A stretch of DNA of 64,000 nt, from the NCBI GenBank assembly GCA_016721605.1, contig JADKHS010000006.1, positions 52,013-116,012 of the forward strand. The letters are read 5' to 3'. The translations under genes were made by a program, and so were the position numbers. This document shows, one piece after another, positions 47,477 to 57,276 of this stretch. The notes beneath the pieces were generated by a model. It was not told the origin of the DNA. It saw only the letters and a list, made by a program, of their open reading frames with translations, and did not search any database. Origin of the DNA: Nitrosomonadales bacterium (lineage in GTDB: Bacteria; Pseudomonadota; Gammaproteobacteria; Burkholderiales; Gallionellaceae). How positions within the stretch are numbered: the stretch's first letter is position 1; every line of letters begins with the position of its first letter.

Positions 47477-48136
47477 ATGAAAACGAAACACCCCCTTCCT
47501 TGGCAAGACACTCCTGCGAAAAGCGAACGCATTGTCAGTGCCATTACGCGTATTGCTTCTGTGTTGCGCAGCGGTGCGTGGCAGTTTGCGACGGCTGAAG
47601 GGCTTAACCCGACACAGGTGGATATCCTAGAAGCGCTGCGGTCACGACGAGAAGGTGTACGTTTGTCATTGATAGCCCGGCATTTGGGCGTAACGGCCGC
47701 CAGCGCGAGTGATTCAATTACTTCGCTTACAACTAAAGGCTTAATCGAGAAGGGACGTGATGCTGCTGATGGACGCGCTGTGGCATTGAGGTTGACGAGG
47801 TCAGGGCAAGACTTGGCTGCAAGGATTTCCAATTCGGTCGGTTTTGCGCATGAAGCTGTTTCCGATCTTCCCCAATCCACTCAGGAAGTTTTGTTTGAAT
47901 CCCTTCTGGCACTGATTGGCAAGTTGCAGCAATCGGATCGGTTCCCTGAAATCCGCGCCTGTGTCACATGCAAGTACTTTGCTGTGAACAGGCATCCTGA
48001 TTCTGCCACACCACACCACTGCACATTGGTCAATGCGCCACTTTCTGTCAGCCAATTGCGCCTTGATTGCCCCGAGCATGAGCAGGCCCAAGCAAACGTT
48101 GCAGTTCAAAATTGGCGGGAGCTTGAGAGTGTCTAA
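47477..48136 (+). CDS. MarR-family regulator with a C-terminal four-cysteine cluster
   Basis: Winged-helix regulator. The DNA-binding part (about residues 40-115) has EGLNPTQVDILEALRS and LIARHLGVTAASASDSITSL, with a wing rich in charged residues (EKGRDAADGRAVALRLT). After a helical segment, residues 160-200 hold Cys162, Cys165, Cys182 and Cys198 with nearby His (CVTCKYFAV, PHHCTLVNAPL, RLDCPEHE), a metal- or Fe-S-binding pattern rare in plain MarR proteins. Start at the ATG at 47477; an in-frame upstream Met at 47429 is less likely. It precedes the protoglobin by about 130 bases and may control it. Confidence 0.8.
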   Translation: MKTKHPLPWQDTPAKSERIVSAITRIASVLRSGAWQFATAEGLNPTQVDILEALRSRREGVRLSLIARHLGVTAASASDSITSLTTKGLIEKGRDAADGRAVALRLTRSGQDLAARISNSVGFAHEAVSDLPQSTQEVLFESLLALIGKLQQSDRFPEIRACVTCKYFAVNRHPDSATPHHCTLVNAPLSVSQLRLDCPEHEQAQANVAVQNWRELESV

Positions 48137-48269
48137 ATGCCACATTGCTTTTTTTTAACTATTATATTTAGGATTCCTATATGAATGATCCACCTTGAAA
48201 TTAATAAAATAATTATTTAACCAACCTATATCTGAATTTTGCTATTAACAATAATTAAAGGATTTATTC

Positions 48270-48950
48270 ATGAAAAATCGTTTTTTTTCATTGGCTGCAT
48301 CAGTTTGCCTTAGTGCCATAATTCCATTCGCATCTGCACATGGTGGATCAATTTCTGTTCCGCAGACTCAAATTCCCGGCTATACATTCGGCCAGAAATC
48401 GGTTGCGACTGCACCCTATACTCTTAAGGATTTAGAGTCATTAAAAAAGACACTTCTCTTCACCGATGAGGATGTGCTCTATCTGCGTAAAAGCAAGGAG
48501 ATTTTGGCGGGTCAAACAGATGCAATTTTAGATGTTTGGTACGGTTTTGTTGCATCTACGCCGGAGCTTGTCGAGTATTTTAAAAATACTAAGACAGGCC
48601 AGCCAGATGGCGACTACCTGGGTGCAGTTCGTAAAAGATTCGGCCAGTGGATTTTAGATACGGCTGATGCGAACTATGATCAAGCATGGCTCGACTATCA
48701 GTACGAGATTGGTCTTCGTCACACCAAGATCAAAAAGAATAAAACGGATCACGTTAAAAGCGTGCCTCAGGTAAATTTCCGCTATCTGCCCGCACTCACG
48801 ATCCCTGTAACGACAACGCTTAAACCCTTTCTTGCGAAAAAAGGCGTGAGCACAGCCGATGTCGAGAAGATGCATGCTGCTTGGGTGAAGTCTGTTTTAT
48901 TGCAAACCATTCTATGGAGCTATCCGTACGTTCGCGATGGCCAGTTCTAG
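48270..48950 (+). CDS. Exported protoglobin-domain protein
   Basis: Haem protein of the protoglobin/globin-coupled-sensor family, here without a signalling domain. Residues 1-23 are a clear signal peptide with cleavage after ASA (MKNRFFSLAASVCLSAIIPF). The globin part follows: LLFTDEDVLYLRKSKEILAG, WYGFVASTPELVEYF, FGQWILDTADANYDQAWLDY, and EIGLRHTKIKKNKTD, with His151 the likely proximal haem ligand. Length is 226 residues. Export to the periplasm is unusual for this family. It lies between the Cys-rich MarR and AhpD-like genes, all on the plus strand. Confidence 0.85.
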   Translation: MKNRFFSLAASVCLSAIIPFASAHGGSISVPQTQIPGYTFGQKSVATAPYTLKDLESLKKTLLFTDEDVLYLRKSKEILAGQTDAILDVWYGFVASTPELVEYFKNTKTGQPDGDYLGAVRKRFGQWILDTADANYDQAWLDYQYEIGLRHTKIKKNKTDHVKSVPQVNFRYLPALTIPVTTTLKPFLAKKGVSTADVEKMHAAWVKSVLLQTILWSYPYVRDGQF

Positions 48951-49046
48951 TTGTTGGATTGCATAGTTAATATGGCGTGCGCTCCATATTTTGGAGCCTC
49001 GCCACAAATTTATCTCAATCAATTAATAAATAAAGGAAAACTTATC

Positions 49047-49592
49047 ATGTCCCGTGTTCAACTTATCAACGCCAACGAAGCCATAGAAGATCGCAAGGCT
49101 ATCCTGAATCAGATCCACGGAGCCTTTGGCGTTGTGCCAAACATGTTCCGCGCAGTGGCCAATTCACCCGCAGCGCTCAAGAGTATGTGGGGTTCATTTG
49201 GCGCACTTGGTTCTGGCATTCTGGGAGCTAAGCTCGGGGAAAAAATTGCAGTTGCAATTGCGGACAAAAATCGCTGTGAATACTGCTTGGCAGCTCATAC
49301 TGTCTTGGGTCAAAATGCCGGGGTTTCCGCACTTGAGATGGCAGCCGCTCAAGCTGGTCAGTCAGATGACGCACAAACCGCCGCCGTTTTGCGTTTTGCT
49401 CTGAAGCTTGTTACCAACCGTGCGCAAATCACCGATGCCGATGTCGTCGAATTGAGAACGGTGGGGTTCAATGACGAACAGATTGTTGAAATTATGGCTC
49501 ACGTCGCATTAAACATTTTTACCAATTATGTTAATTTGGCTTTTAATGTGCCGATCGATTTTCCTAAGATAAATCTACGGGTAGCAGCTTAG
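49047..49592 (+). CDS. AhpD-like carboxymuconolactone decarboxylase-family protein
   Basis: Small helical protein of the CMD/AhpD group, often an alkylhydroperoxidase or similar thiol enzyme. The CxxC-x3-H motif is CEYCLAAH inside IADKNRCEYCLAAHTVLG, and the start is MSRVQLINANEAIEDR with AAAGGA upstream. The fold-specific VVPNMFRAVANSPAALKSMW and a C-terminal IMAHVALNIFTNYVNLAFNV are typical. Length is 181 residues. It follows the protoglobin by about 96 bases and precedes the thioredoxin-like gene by 67, so these may share a transcript. Confidence 0.88.
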   Translation: MSRVQLINANEAIEDRKAILNQIHGAFGVVPNMFRAVANSPAALKSMWGSFGALGSGILGAKLGEKIAVAIADKNRCEYCLAAHTVLGQNAGVSALEMAAAQAGQSDDAQTAAVLRFALKLVTNRAQITDADVVELRTVGFNDEQIVEIMAHVALNIFTNYVNLAFNVPIDFPKINLRVAA

Positions 49593-49659
49593 ATACCAGT
49601 TTTGCTGGGAGTAGCTCAGGTTCTCCCAGCAATATTTAACCTGAATCAGGAATAATTGT

Positions 49660-50159
49660 ATGTCTAACATCAACTCAATAGCTCCAGAATTACAAGTATC
49701 TCAATGGCTCAATACACTACGTTCTATTACGCTTACGGAATTACGCGGACGCGTGGTCGTACTGCACGCATTCCAGATGCTATGTCCCGGTTGTGTGTCA
49801 CATGGCTTGCCACAGGCTATGGCTATCCATGACACTTTTCCGGCAGCAGATGTTGCCGTGATTGGTATTCACAGTGTTTTCGAGCATCACAATGCAATGA
49901 CCCCTGTGGCTTTAGAGGCATTTCTTTATGAATACCGTATCCGTTTCCCAGTTGCTGTGGATCGATTATCACCAACAAGTAATATTCCGCATACGATGGA
50001 AGCATTTGGTATGAGGGGCACACCGACGTTGATTATTTAGATCGGCAAGGACGCATCAGACTCAATCACTTTAGTCGCATGGATGATTTGCGTGTTGGAG
50101 CAATGATTGGCCAACTGGTGAATGAGGCCGCGACCGACCCTTATAACAACCAAAATTAA
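49660..50159 (+). CDS. Thioredoxin-like (TlpA/peroxiredoxin-fold) protein, one frameshift
   Basis: The redox motif CPGC stands in LHAFQMLCPGCVSHGLPQ, the usual place for a thioredoxin-fold CxxC. Downstream are DVAVIGIHSVFEHHNAM and FGMRGTPTLII with the cis-Pro of the fold. Near 50036 a T3 should be T4; the other frame then continues DRQGRIRLNHFSRMDDLRVG to a TAA at 50159. Repaired length is about 166 residues. No signal peptide is seen, so it probably works in the cytoplasm. Last gene of the MarR-protoglobin-AhpD group. Confidence 0.8.
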
Positions 50160-50221
50160 GAACAATTACGTTGCAGGGTGCGGTGATTTTAACGCTATGC
50201 AAAGTGGAGTGTGGAGAGGAA

Positions 50222-50245
50222 GCGGTGGAGTCGGAGTACCACCGC
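50222..50245. terminator. Hairpin between convergent thioredoxin-like and efp genes
   Basis: GCGGTGG (50222-50228) pairs perfectly with CCACCGC (50239-50245) around ten bases. It lies between the plus-strand gene ending at 50159 and the minus-strand efp ending at 50315. There is only a short A run on one side, so termination is plausible in either direction but not strongly marked. Confidence 0.4.
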
Positions 50246-50314
50246 AAAAGCGATTTAGTTCACGGTACGCGTTATAGTACTATTTAGTGCAAATATCGGT
50301 TTCTCTTAAAATCA

Positions 50315-50876
50315 TCAAGCATTAACACGGCGCTTAAATTCGCCAGTACGTGTATCAATTTCCAATTTGATCGCCAATTTCACAAAATGCCGCCACCTGT
50401 AACTCTATTCCAGAACCAATTTTGGCAGGCTTCATTACTTTGCCGGAGGTATCGCCACGCGCTGCCGGTTCGGTGTAAATAATTTCGCGTACGACAGTGT
50501 TAGGCAGATCGACCGAAATGGCTTTATCGTTATAAAAAACCATCTCGCAGGCCATGCCATCTTCGAGGTAGTTAAGTGATTCACCCAAATTTTCTTTCTC
50601 CACCTCATACTGATTGTAATCAGCATCCATAAACACATACATGGGATCAGCAAAGTAAGAGTACGTAGCATCTTTTCGATCAAGTAGAACTATCTCAAAT
50701 TTGTCGTCCGCCCTATATATTGCCTCGCTCGGCGAGTCCGTCAATAAATTTTTGAATTTCATTTTAACTACTGAGCCATTACGGCCAGAACGAGTGTACT
50801 CGGCTTTTAACACCACCATGGGGTCGCTGCCGACCATAACAACATTACCCGCCCGTAGTTCTTGTGCTATTTTCAT
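50315..50876 (-). CDS. efp: Elongation factor P, one frameshift
   Basis: Relieves ribosome stalling at proline runs. Starts MKIAQELRAGNVVMVGSDP and has YTRSGRNGSVVKMKFKN, where the modified residue is Arg32 rather than Lys, as in the rhamnosylated EF-P of betaproteobacteria. After FCEIGDQI the first frame stops early; near 50365 a GG should be G, and the other frame then continues EIDTRTGEFKRRVNA to a stop at 50315. Repaired length is about 187 residues. Its start overlaps the end of earP. Confidence 0.95.
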
Positions 50877-52101
50877 ATCTGCTTACCCTAAAATCTGATT
50901 TACATTCTAAATTGCGCATTCTATCAATTTTTTCAACAAAATTCAGCAAATTCAAAACAAGGCTATTGCCGGATAAATGTTGCGACCATTCGTGCGCATG
51001 TGTTCGCAATAGCGCGATGTGCTTCCAGTATTCGTTCCAAGCATGTTTTGAGTTTGTTGAGGCCGTTTGGCCTATATTATGTCCAATATTCCATCCTTCC
51101 CACAAACTATATAATGCTTGTGCTGCGTCTGGCTGCAGTCCGGTACAATACAACTCCATGAAAGCCCCCAGCTTTTTTATATGTACATTATCTTGTTGTG
51201 GATAGATGTTCCAAACAAATGGTTTGCCCGCCCATTGCGCGCGCACACAGGAATCCTCCCCTCGCACAAAGTTAATATCGCAGGCCCACAATAATTCGTC
51301 GTACCGCTCCTGTTCGATAAACGGCAATATGCGCACTTCCAAGTTACCGCACTGTAATATGTCACCCGCTACAACGAGTTCCCGCTCAAAAAAAGCTGCC
51401 ACCTGGGGTAATACACAACCTTCTGGCGCTAAACACAGTATTGGGATATTGGTCTTTGCCCAAGTAGAAAATAATTCCGGCAGCGCGAGGTTTTCATAAC
51501 AGAATAATGACACACGCACTTCATTGGGTTTGGGTAATGGCACGCCAAGTGCTCGCCAAAATGTGGCTTGGGTGTGCAGTTCGTTCTGAAATGCATCGCG
51601 TCGTGCGATAAGATCTCGCTCCAGTAGCAATCCACCAGTTTGCGGGGTGAACCCCGGAAAAAAGAAATATTTAGTGAGTGGTAAAGAAGGATGTGGTGAG
51701 GGTAGGCAATGACAGCCAGCCACCCATTCTTCCGCACTGAGGTATTCTAAGTTAATCCAAATCGATTTGCACTCTTGCTCCACCATCGCTGCCACGTAGC
51801 GCTCGGGTAGTTCGCATGCGAATGCCTCAATTACCAGTTGTGCTGGCTCTACCTTTGGAAATGAAAGCTTCAAAAAAGTTGACTCCCATTGCCTGACTTC
51901 TACGCCAGAACAATGCTGTATTAGCATATCTGGACAGATTGCCGAGTGTAGCCTGTGAAAACTTAACAGATCGTCCACCCATAGACGCACTGTCATATCA
52001 TGCTCGTGCGCCAATTGTTTAGCCAGTCGCCAGCACACGCCAATGTCGCCGAAATTGTCTATCACGGCGCAAAAAATATCGCAGGTAATCGGTTTATTCA
52101 T
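50845..52101 (-). CDS. earP: EF-P arginine rhamnosyltransferase EarP
   Basis: Transfers rhamnose from dTDP-rhamnose to Arg32 of EF-P. From the ATG at 52101 it reads MNKPITCDIFCAVIDNFGDI, the family opening with the Asp and Phe-Gly-Asp region, and later FVRGEDSCVRAQWAGKPFVW and IYPQQDNVHIKKLGAF, the nucleotide-sugar binding part. The Arg32 of the adjacent EF-P fits this enzyme. The last about 25 residues run into efp; a single missing A near 50935 (A6 for A7) would end it at FVEKN, so the overlap may be an artefact. Repaired length is about 390 residues. Confidence 0.93.
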   Translation of the reverse strand: MNKPITCDIFCAVIDNFGDIGVCWRLAKQLAHEHDMTVRLWVDDLLSFHRLHSAICPDMLIQHCSGVEVRQWESTFLKLSFPKVEPAQLVIEAFACELPERYVAAMVEQECKSIWINLEYLSAEEWVAGCHCLPSPHPSLPLTKYFFFPGFTPQTGGLLLERDLIARRDAFQNELHTQATFWRALGVPLPKPNEVRVSLFCYENLALPELFSTWAKTNIPILCLAPEGCVLPQVAAFFERELVVAGDILQCGNLEVRILPFIEQERYDELLWACDINFVRGEDSCVRAQWAGKPFVWNIYPQQDNVHIKKLGAFMELYCTGLQPDAAQALYSLWEGWNIGHNIGQTASTNSKHAWNEYWKHIALLRTHAHEWSQHLSGNSLVLNLLNFVEKIDRMRNLECKSDFRVSRYENSTRTTGG

Positions 52102-52344
52102 TTCATTCGTAGCATGCGTCAATAAATGCATTGCGTATATCGTGGGATTCTATAATCGTGCTACATGCTTCAGTATTGGGTAAGCTATCGTTCGTTGTTT
52201 TTATCGAATGGAACAGCGTAGCAAAAAAACCTATCGATGTATCCGAAATTACTCGACTATCACAATGGGTTATATTTAGCTATTTGAAGTTTCTAAGTCG
52301 TTACTTAAAGTAGTCGATGCAATTACGACTGGAGGAGATTTTTG

Positions 52345-53490
52345 ATGAAATTTTGTTTGAACGCCACTGATGGCTCTGCGCGTCGTGGGACTCTGTCTTT
52401 GGCTCATGGTATTGTTGAAACCCCTGCGTTTATGCCAGTAGGTACTTATGGCACAGTAAAGGCGATGTCACCTATCGAGTTAAGAGAAATTGGTGCACAG
52501 ATTGTGCTAGGCAACACTTTTCATCTATGGCTTCGCCCAAGTCTGGAGGTTATTGAGGCGCACGGTGGCTTGCATGGTTTTATGGGCTGGAATGGGCCGA
52601 TTTTGACTGATTCGGGCGGTTTCCAAGTATTTAGTTTGGGTGCCTTGCGCAAAATTACTGAGGAAGGAGTCAGATTTCAATCCCCGGTGAATGGCGATAA
52701 ATGCTTTCTGACGCCGGAAGAGTCCACACGAATTCAGAAGGTATTGAATTCCGATATTGTGATGATTTTTGATGAATGCACACCTTATCCGGCGGATGAA
52801 AATCGAGCGGCTGATTCTATGCACCTCAGGTTACGCTGGGCGGAGCGTTCAAAGCATGCGCATCAAGGCAACATCAATGCGCTTTTTGGTATTGTGCGCA
52901 GAGGCATGTTCGAAAGTCTGCGCGATGAATCGTTACGCGAGTTGGTAAATATCGGCTTTGACGGTTATGCCATAGGTGGATTGTCGGTGGGGGAGCCGAA
53001 AGAAGACATGCTGCGAATTTTGAAGCATACTTCGCCGCAGTTGCCCATCGACAAGCCGCGATACCTGATGGGCGTAGGTACACCAGAAGATTTAGTAGCT
53101 GCGGTTGCGTACGGCATAGATATGTTCGATTGTGTGATGCCCACACGCAATGCGCGAAACGGTATGCTTTTTACCCGCCACGGCGATATTAAAATCAAAA
53201 ATGCTAAATATTGCCTAGATATTCAACCGATTGATAGGCAATGTAGTTGTTATACTTGTCGTAATTTTACACGTGCTTATTTGCATCACCTACATCGTAT
53301 CGGCGAGATACTCGGTGCGCGCCTTAATACCATCCACAACTTGCATTATTACCACGAGCTGATGAGTGAAATTCGAGCCGCAATTATGATTCGCCAGTTT
53401 GATGAGTTCGTTACCCGGTTTAGGCAAGCCCGCGCCAGTTCGTGCTCAGAATTCGCCGCTGCAAAATTTAACTGGGAGAGGTCATGTTGA
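52345..53490 (+). CDS. tgt: Queuine tRNA-ribosyltransferase
   Basis: Exchanges guanine-34 for a queuosine precursor in tRNAs with GUN anticodons. Intact, 381 residues from the ATG at 52345 with GGAGGAG upstream. Conserved blocks are ETPAFMPVGTYGTVKAM, ILTDSGGFQVFSLG with general-base Asp89, DMFDCVMPTRNARNG with the nucleophile Asp, and the zinc site CSCYTCRNFTRAYLHH. It overlaps yajC by seven bases, the standard tgt-yajC-secD-secF order. Confidence 0.97.
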   Translation: MKFCLNATDGSARRGTLSLAHGIVETPAFMPVGTYGTVKAMSPIELREIGAQIVLGNTFHLWLRPSLEVIEAHGGLHGFMGWNGPILTDSGGFQVFSLGALRKITEEGVRFQSPVNGDKCFLTPEESTRIQKVLNSDIVMIFDECTPYPADENRAADSMHLRLRWAERSKHAHQGNINALFGIVRRGMFESLRDESLRELVNIGFDGYAIGGLSVGEPKEDMLRILKHTSPQLPIDKPRYLMGVGTPEDLVAAVAYGIDMFDCVMPTRNARNGMLFTRHGDIKIKNAKYCLDIQPIDRQCSCYTCRNFTRAYLHHLHRIGEILGARLNTIHNLHYYHELMSEIRAAIMIRQFDEFVTRFRQARASSCSEFAAAKFNWERSC

Positions 53491-53807
53491 TTAGCAACGC
53501 TTATGCACAAACCGCAGCAGTTGCGCCCAGCTCCGGATTTATGGACTTTCTGCCTGTGGTCGCAGTGTGCGCAGTGTTTTATTTTCTTTTGCTGCGTCCG
53601 CAGCAGAAGCGCGTTAAGGAGCAAAAGGCCATGCTGGCTGCCCTTCAAAAAAATGATGAGATCGTTACTATAGGCGGAGAGTTGGGTCGTGTGTCCAAGG
53701 TGGGCGAAAACTATATCAGCTTGGAAATCGCCGAAAACGTGACGGTACTGATTCAAAAAAGTGCGGTTCAAATGGTGCTACCCAAGGGAACAATTAAGTC
53801 GATTTAA
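53484..53807 (+). CDS. yajC: Sec translocon accessory protein YajC
   Basis: Small membrane protein of the SecDF-YajC complex. The 107-residue product has one hydrophobic segment (FMDFLPVVAVCAVFYFLLLR) followed by the conserved PQQKRVKEQKAMLAALQKND and a basic beta-rich tail (VTIGGELGRVSKV). It precedes secD by nine bases. Confidence 0.96.
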   Translation: MLISNAYAQTAAVAPSSGFMDFLPVVAVCAVFYFLLLRPQQKRVKEQKAMLAALQKNDEIVTIGGELGRVSKVGENYISLEIAENVTVLIQKSAVQMVLPKGTIKSI

Positions 53808-53816
53808 GGTACTGTA

Positions 53817-55626
53817 ATGAACCGTTATCCGCTGTGGAAATATTTGCTTGTCCTCGTTGTATTTATTTTGGGTCTGATTTACACCTTACCTAATTTTTAT
53901 GGTGAATCTCCTGCTGTGCAGGTGTTGCCTTTGCGCGCCAATCTCAAGGCGGATAGTGCATTGCTGCAGCGGGTGGGTGATGCGCTTAAAGCGGCCAATC
54001 TGAATGCGGAAGGGGTCGCATTGGATATGACAAGTGTTAAAGCGCGCTTTAATAATACCGATAGTCAACTTAAGGCTAAGGATGTTCTTCAGGCACAGCT
54101 GGGTGATGATTACATGGTTGCCCTCAACCTACTGTCACGCTCGCCGCAGTGGTTAACCGCTATGAACGCACGGCCCATGTATCTTGGATTGGACTTGCGT
54201 GGCGGGGGCATTTTTTGTTGCAGATTGACATGAAGGGTGCGCTGGATAAGGCGATGGAAGCCGCTTCTGGCGATATGCGGAGCATCCTCCGTGATCAGAA
54301 TATTGCTTATTCTGGTGTTAGCCGTGATGGCAGAGTGGTGACGGTTAAGTTCCGCGATGCGGATACGCGCAGCAAAGGTGCGGTAGAACTCAAACAACGC
54401 TTCGGTGGTTTGGCTTTTAATGACAAGAATGAAGGCAACGAAATTCTCTTACTTGCTACCTTAAAGCCGGAGGAAGAAAAACGCATCCAGGAATCCGCTG
54501 TGCAGCAGAATTTGATTACTTTACGCAACCGTGTCAATGAATTAGGTGTAGCCGAGCCGATAATTCAGCAGCAAGGTATAGATCGTATTGTAGTGCAGCT
54601 CCCCGGTGTGCTGGATACAGCGCACGCGAAAGATATTCTTGGCCGTACCGCGACACTGGAAGTGCGTCTGGTAGATGATGAGCATAAATTTAGCGAGGGT
54701 TTCGCCGTACCGTTTGGTACCGAGACGTTCAAGGATCGCGACGGTTCTATGCTGCTGGTGAAGAAAACAGTGCTGCTTACCGGCGAACGCATCAATGATG
54801 CCCAACCTGGCTTTGACAGCCGCAGCAATGAGCCAGCAGTACATATCAATCTGGATGGCGCGGGTACGCGTAAATTTAAAGAAGCGACGCGTGAGAATGT
54901 CGGCAAGCGTATGGCTATAGTGTTATTTGAAAAAGGTAAGGGTGAAGTTGTTACTGCTCCAGTGATCCGTGAGGAAATTGGCGGTGGGCGCGTGCAAATT
55001 AGCGGTCAGATGAATACCAAAGAGGCGAACGATATATCCTTGTTGCTGCGCGCTGGTGCGCTGGCAGCGCCGATGGAAATCATTGAGGAACGTACTGTTG
55101 GTCCTAGCCTTGGTGCGGACAATATTGTCCGCGGTTTCCGTTCTACTCAGATTGGTTTTGTCGCCATTGCAATTTTTATGATTTCCTACTACCTGAGGTT
55201 TGGTGCGGTTTCCGTTCTGGCGTTGGGTGCTAATTTATTGTTGCTGGTGGCATTGTTGTCTATGCTGCAAGCCACACTGACTTTGCCTGGCATGGCTGGT
55301 ATCGCGTTAACGTTGGGTATGGCGATTGATGCTAACGTCTTGATCAATGAGCGTATTCGAGAGGAGTTGCGTAATGGTAATACGCCCAAGCATCTATCCA
55401 TGCCGGATATGAGCATGCATTCCGTACCATACTTGATTCCAACATTACCACTTTGATTGCGGGTATAGCGCTGTTCATGTTTGGTTCCGGTGCGGTACGA
55501 GGTTTCGCTGTTGTATTGTGTTTGGGCATTCTTACTTCGATGTTCAGTGCGGTGTTGGTATCTCGTGCACTGGTTAACCTAATTTACGGGCGTAAGCTAC
55601 GGTTAACTAATATCGCCATCGGTTAA
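53817..55626 (+). CDS. secD: Protein translocase subunit SecD, two frameshifts
   Basis: Uses the proton gradient to finish protein export. One N-terminal helix (LWKYLLVLVVFILGLIYTLP), the large periplasmic P1 domain, then five membrane helices near the C-terminus. Near 54204 a T is missing: YLGLDLRGG should run into VHFLLQIDMKGALDKAMEA. Near 55389 an A is missing: after NGNTPK the other frame reads ASIHAGYEHAFRTILDSNIT to the stop at 55626. Repaired length is about 603 residues. Lies between yajC and secF. Confidence 0.95.
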
Positions 55627-55643
55627 GTATAAAGAGGTAATAA

Positions 55644-56572
55644 ATGGAATTTTTCAAGATCAATCGCAACATTCCGTTCATGAGCTATGGGCGGTATACC
55701 ACCACAATTTCTTTGGTGACATTTATTTTGGCGGTATTCTTTATAGTAACCAAAGGATTGAATTTTGGTGTCGATTTCACTGGTGGAACAGTGATGGAAG
55801 TGCACTACGCTCAGACTGCTGACCTGAACAAGGTGCGTGGACAGTTGGCTGATATGGGGTTGCATGATGTATTAGTACAAAACTTTGGCTCTAGCCATGA
55901 TGTGTTGCTACAGGTATCGCTTAAGCAGAATGTAGTGGGCGCGAAACTGAGCGAGCAAATCTCGATAAGTTGCGTCAGCAAGATGCCAGTGTGGAAATGC
56001 GCCGCGTCGAATTTGTTGGTCCGCAAGTGGGGCAAGATTTGGTGGAGAATGGTGCGCTTGCGTTGTTGCTGGTGTCCATTGGCATCGCGTGTTATCTCTG
56101 GGTGCGATTCGAGTGGAAGTTTGGCCTTGCAGCGATAATTGCCAATTTGCATGACGTAATTATCATTATTGGTTTTTTTGCGTTCTTTCAGTGGGATTTT
56201 TCACTCACCGTGTTGGCGGCGCTGCTAGCCGTGTTGGGTTACTCGGTAAATGAATCAGTGGTAGTGTTCGATCGTATCCGGGAAAATTTCCGTAAGATGC
56301 GTAAGATGGGGGTTGCCGAAATAATCGATAACGCGATTACACGCACTATGTCGCGTACCATTATTACCCATCTTTGTACTCAGATGATGGTGACGGCGAT
56401 GCTATTTTTGGGCGGAGAGACATTGCATTATTTTGCGCTAGCGTTGACTATTGGCATTCTGTTTAGTATTTATTCCTCTGTGCTGGTAGCCAGCCCATTG
56501 CTTATGCTGATGGGTGTTTCGCGTGAGGATTTCATCAAGACGGAAAAAGTGGCTGAAGAAGTATTACCCTAG
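55644..56572 (+). CDS. secF: Protein translocase subunit SecF, one frameshift
   Basis: Partner of SecD. Starts MEFFKINRNIPFMSYGRYTT with one helix, then the periplasmic block NFGVDFTGGTVMEVHYAQTA. After GAKLSEQ the frame breaks near 55954, where A3 should be A4; NLDKLRQQDASVEMRRVEFV then continues. The C-terminus has the SecF signature YSVNESVVVFDRIRENFRKM and helices ending FIKTEKVAEEVLP. Repaired length is about 309 residues. Confidence 0.95.
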
Positions 56573-56575
56573 GCC

Positions 56576-57220
56576 GTGGAACTGCTCACTTCTTTTATAG
56601 ATATTGTCCTGCATCTGGACGTTCATTTATTAGCAATCATGCAGGCATATGGCATGTGGATTTATGCCATCTTGTTCATGATTATTTTCTGCGAAACCGG
56701 GCTGGTAGTAATGCCTTTTCTACCGGGAGATTCACTGTTGTTCGTGGTCGGTGCGCTGTGCGGGGTTGGCGCGCTGGAAATCAAGTTGGTTTTGCCGTTG
56801 CTGATGGCTGCATCATTTTCAGGGGATAGCGCCAACTACTGGATCGGTCGGTTGGTAGGTATGCGCTTAGTTAAGCGTGCCAACTCGCGCTTTCTCAAAC
56901 ATGAGCATTTGGAAAAAACGCATGCGTTTTACAGGAAGCACGGAGGTAAGGCCATTTTGTTTGCTCGCTTTTTGCCCATTGTGCGAACCTTTGCGCCATT
57001 CGTAGCCGGCATTGGCTTGATGCGCTATCGTCTGTTCATGTTGTTCAGCGCGTTAGGGAGTGTTGGATGGATTAGCCTTTTCACCCTGGGAGGCTATTTT
57101 TTAGGCAATATTCCAGTGGTGAAAGATAATCTGACCCTGATGGTAGTCATTGTCATCATTATTTCATTTTTGCCAGCACTACGAGAGTTCATTCGGCATC
57201 GTCGTACGTATAGTGCATAG
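56576..57220 (+). CDS. DedA-family membrane protein
   Basis: DedA proteins are thought to move lipid carriers or keep membrane homeostasis. The 214-residue protein starts with GTG, three bases after secF. Typical blocks are ETGLVVMPFLPGDSLLFVVG, FSGDSANYWIGRLVGMRLVK and RFLPIVRTFAPFVAGIGLMR, with the conserved Arg and Gly residues and a last membrane helix (VVIVIIISFLPALREFI). Close spacing suggests co-transcription with secF. Confidence 0.93.
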   Translation: MELLTSFIDIVLHLDVHLLAIMQAYGMWIYAILFMIIFCETGLVVMPFLPGDSLLFVVGALCGVGALEIKLVLPLLMAASFSGDSANYWIGRLVGMRLVKRANSRFLKHEHLEKTHAFYRKHGGKAILFARFLPIVRTFAPFVAGIGLMRYRLFMLFSALGSVGWISLFTLGGYFLGNIPVVKDNLTLMVVIVIIISFLPALREFIRHRRTYSA

Positions 57221-57276
57221 ACTATATATAAATGTTAGAAACTCTGTATGTTGTTGGATTAACGGTAAATTGAACT

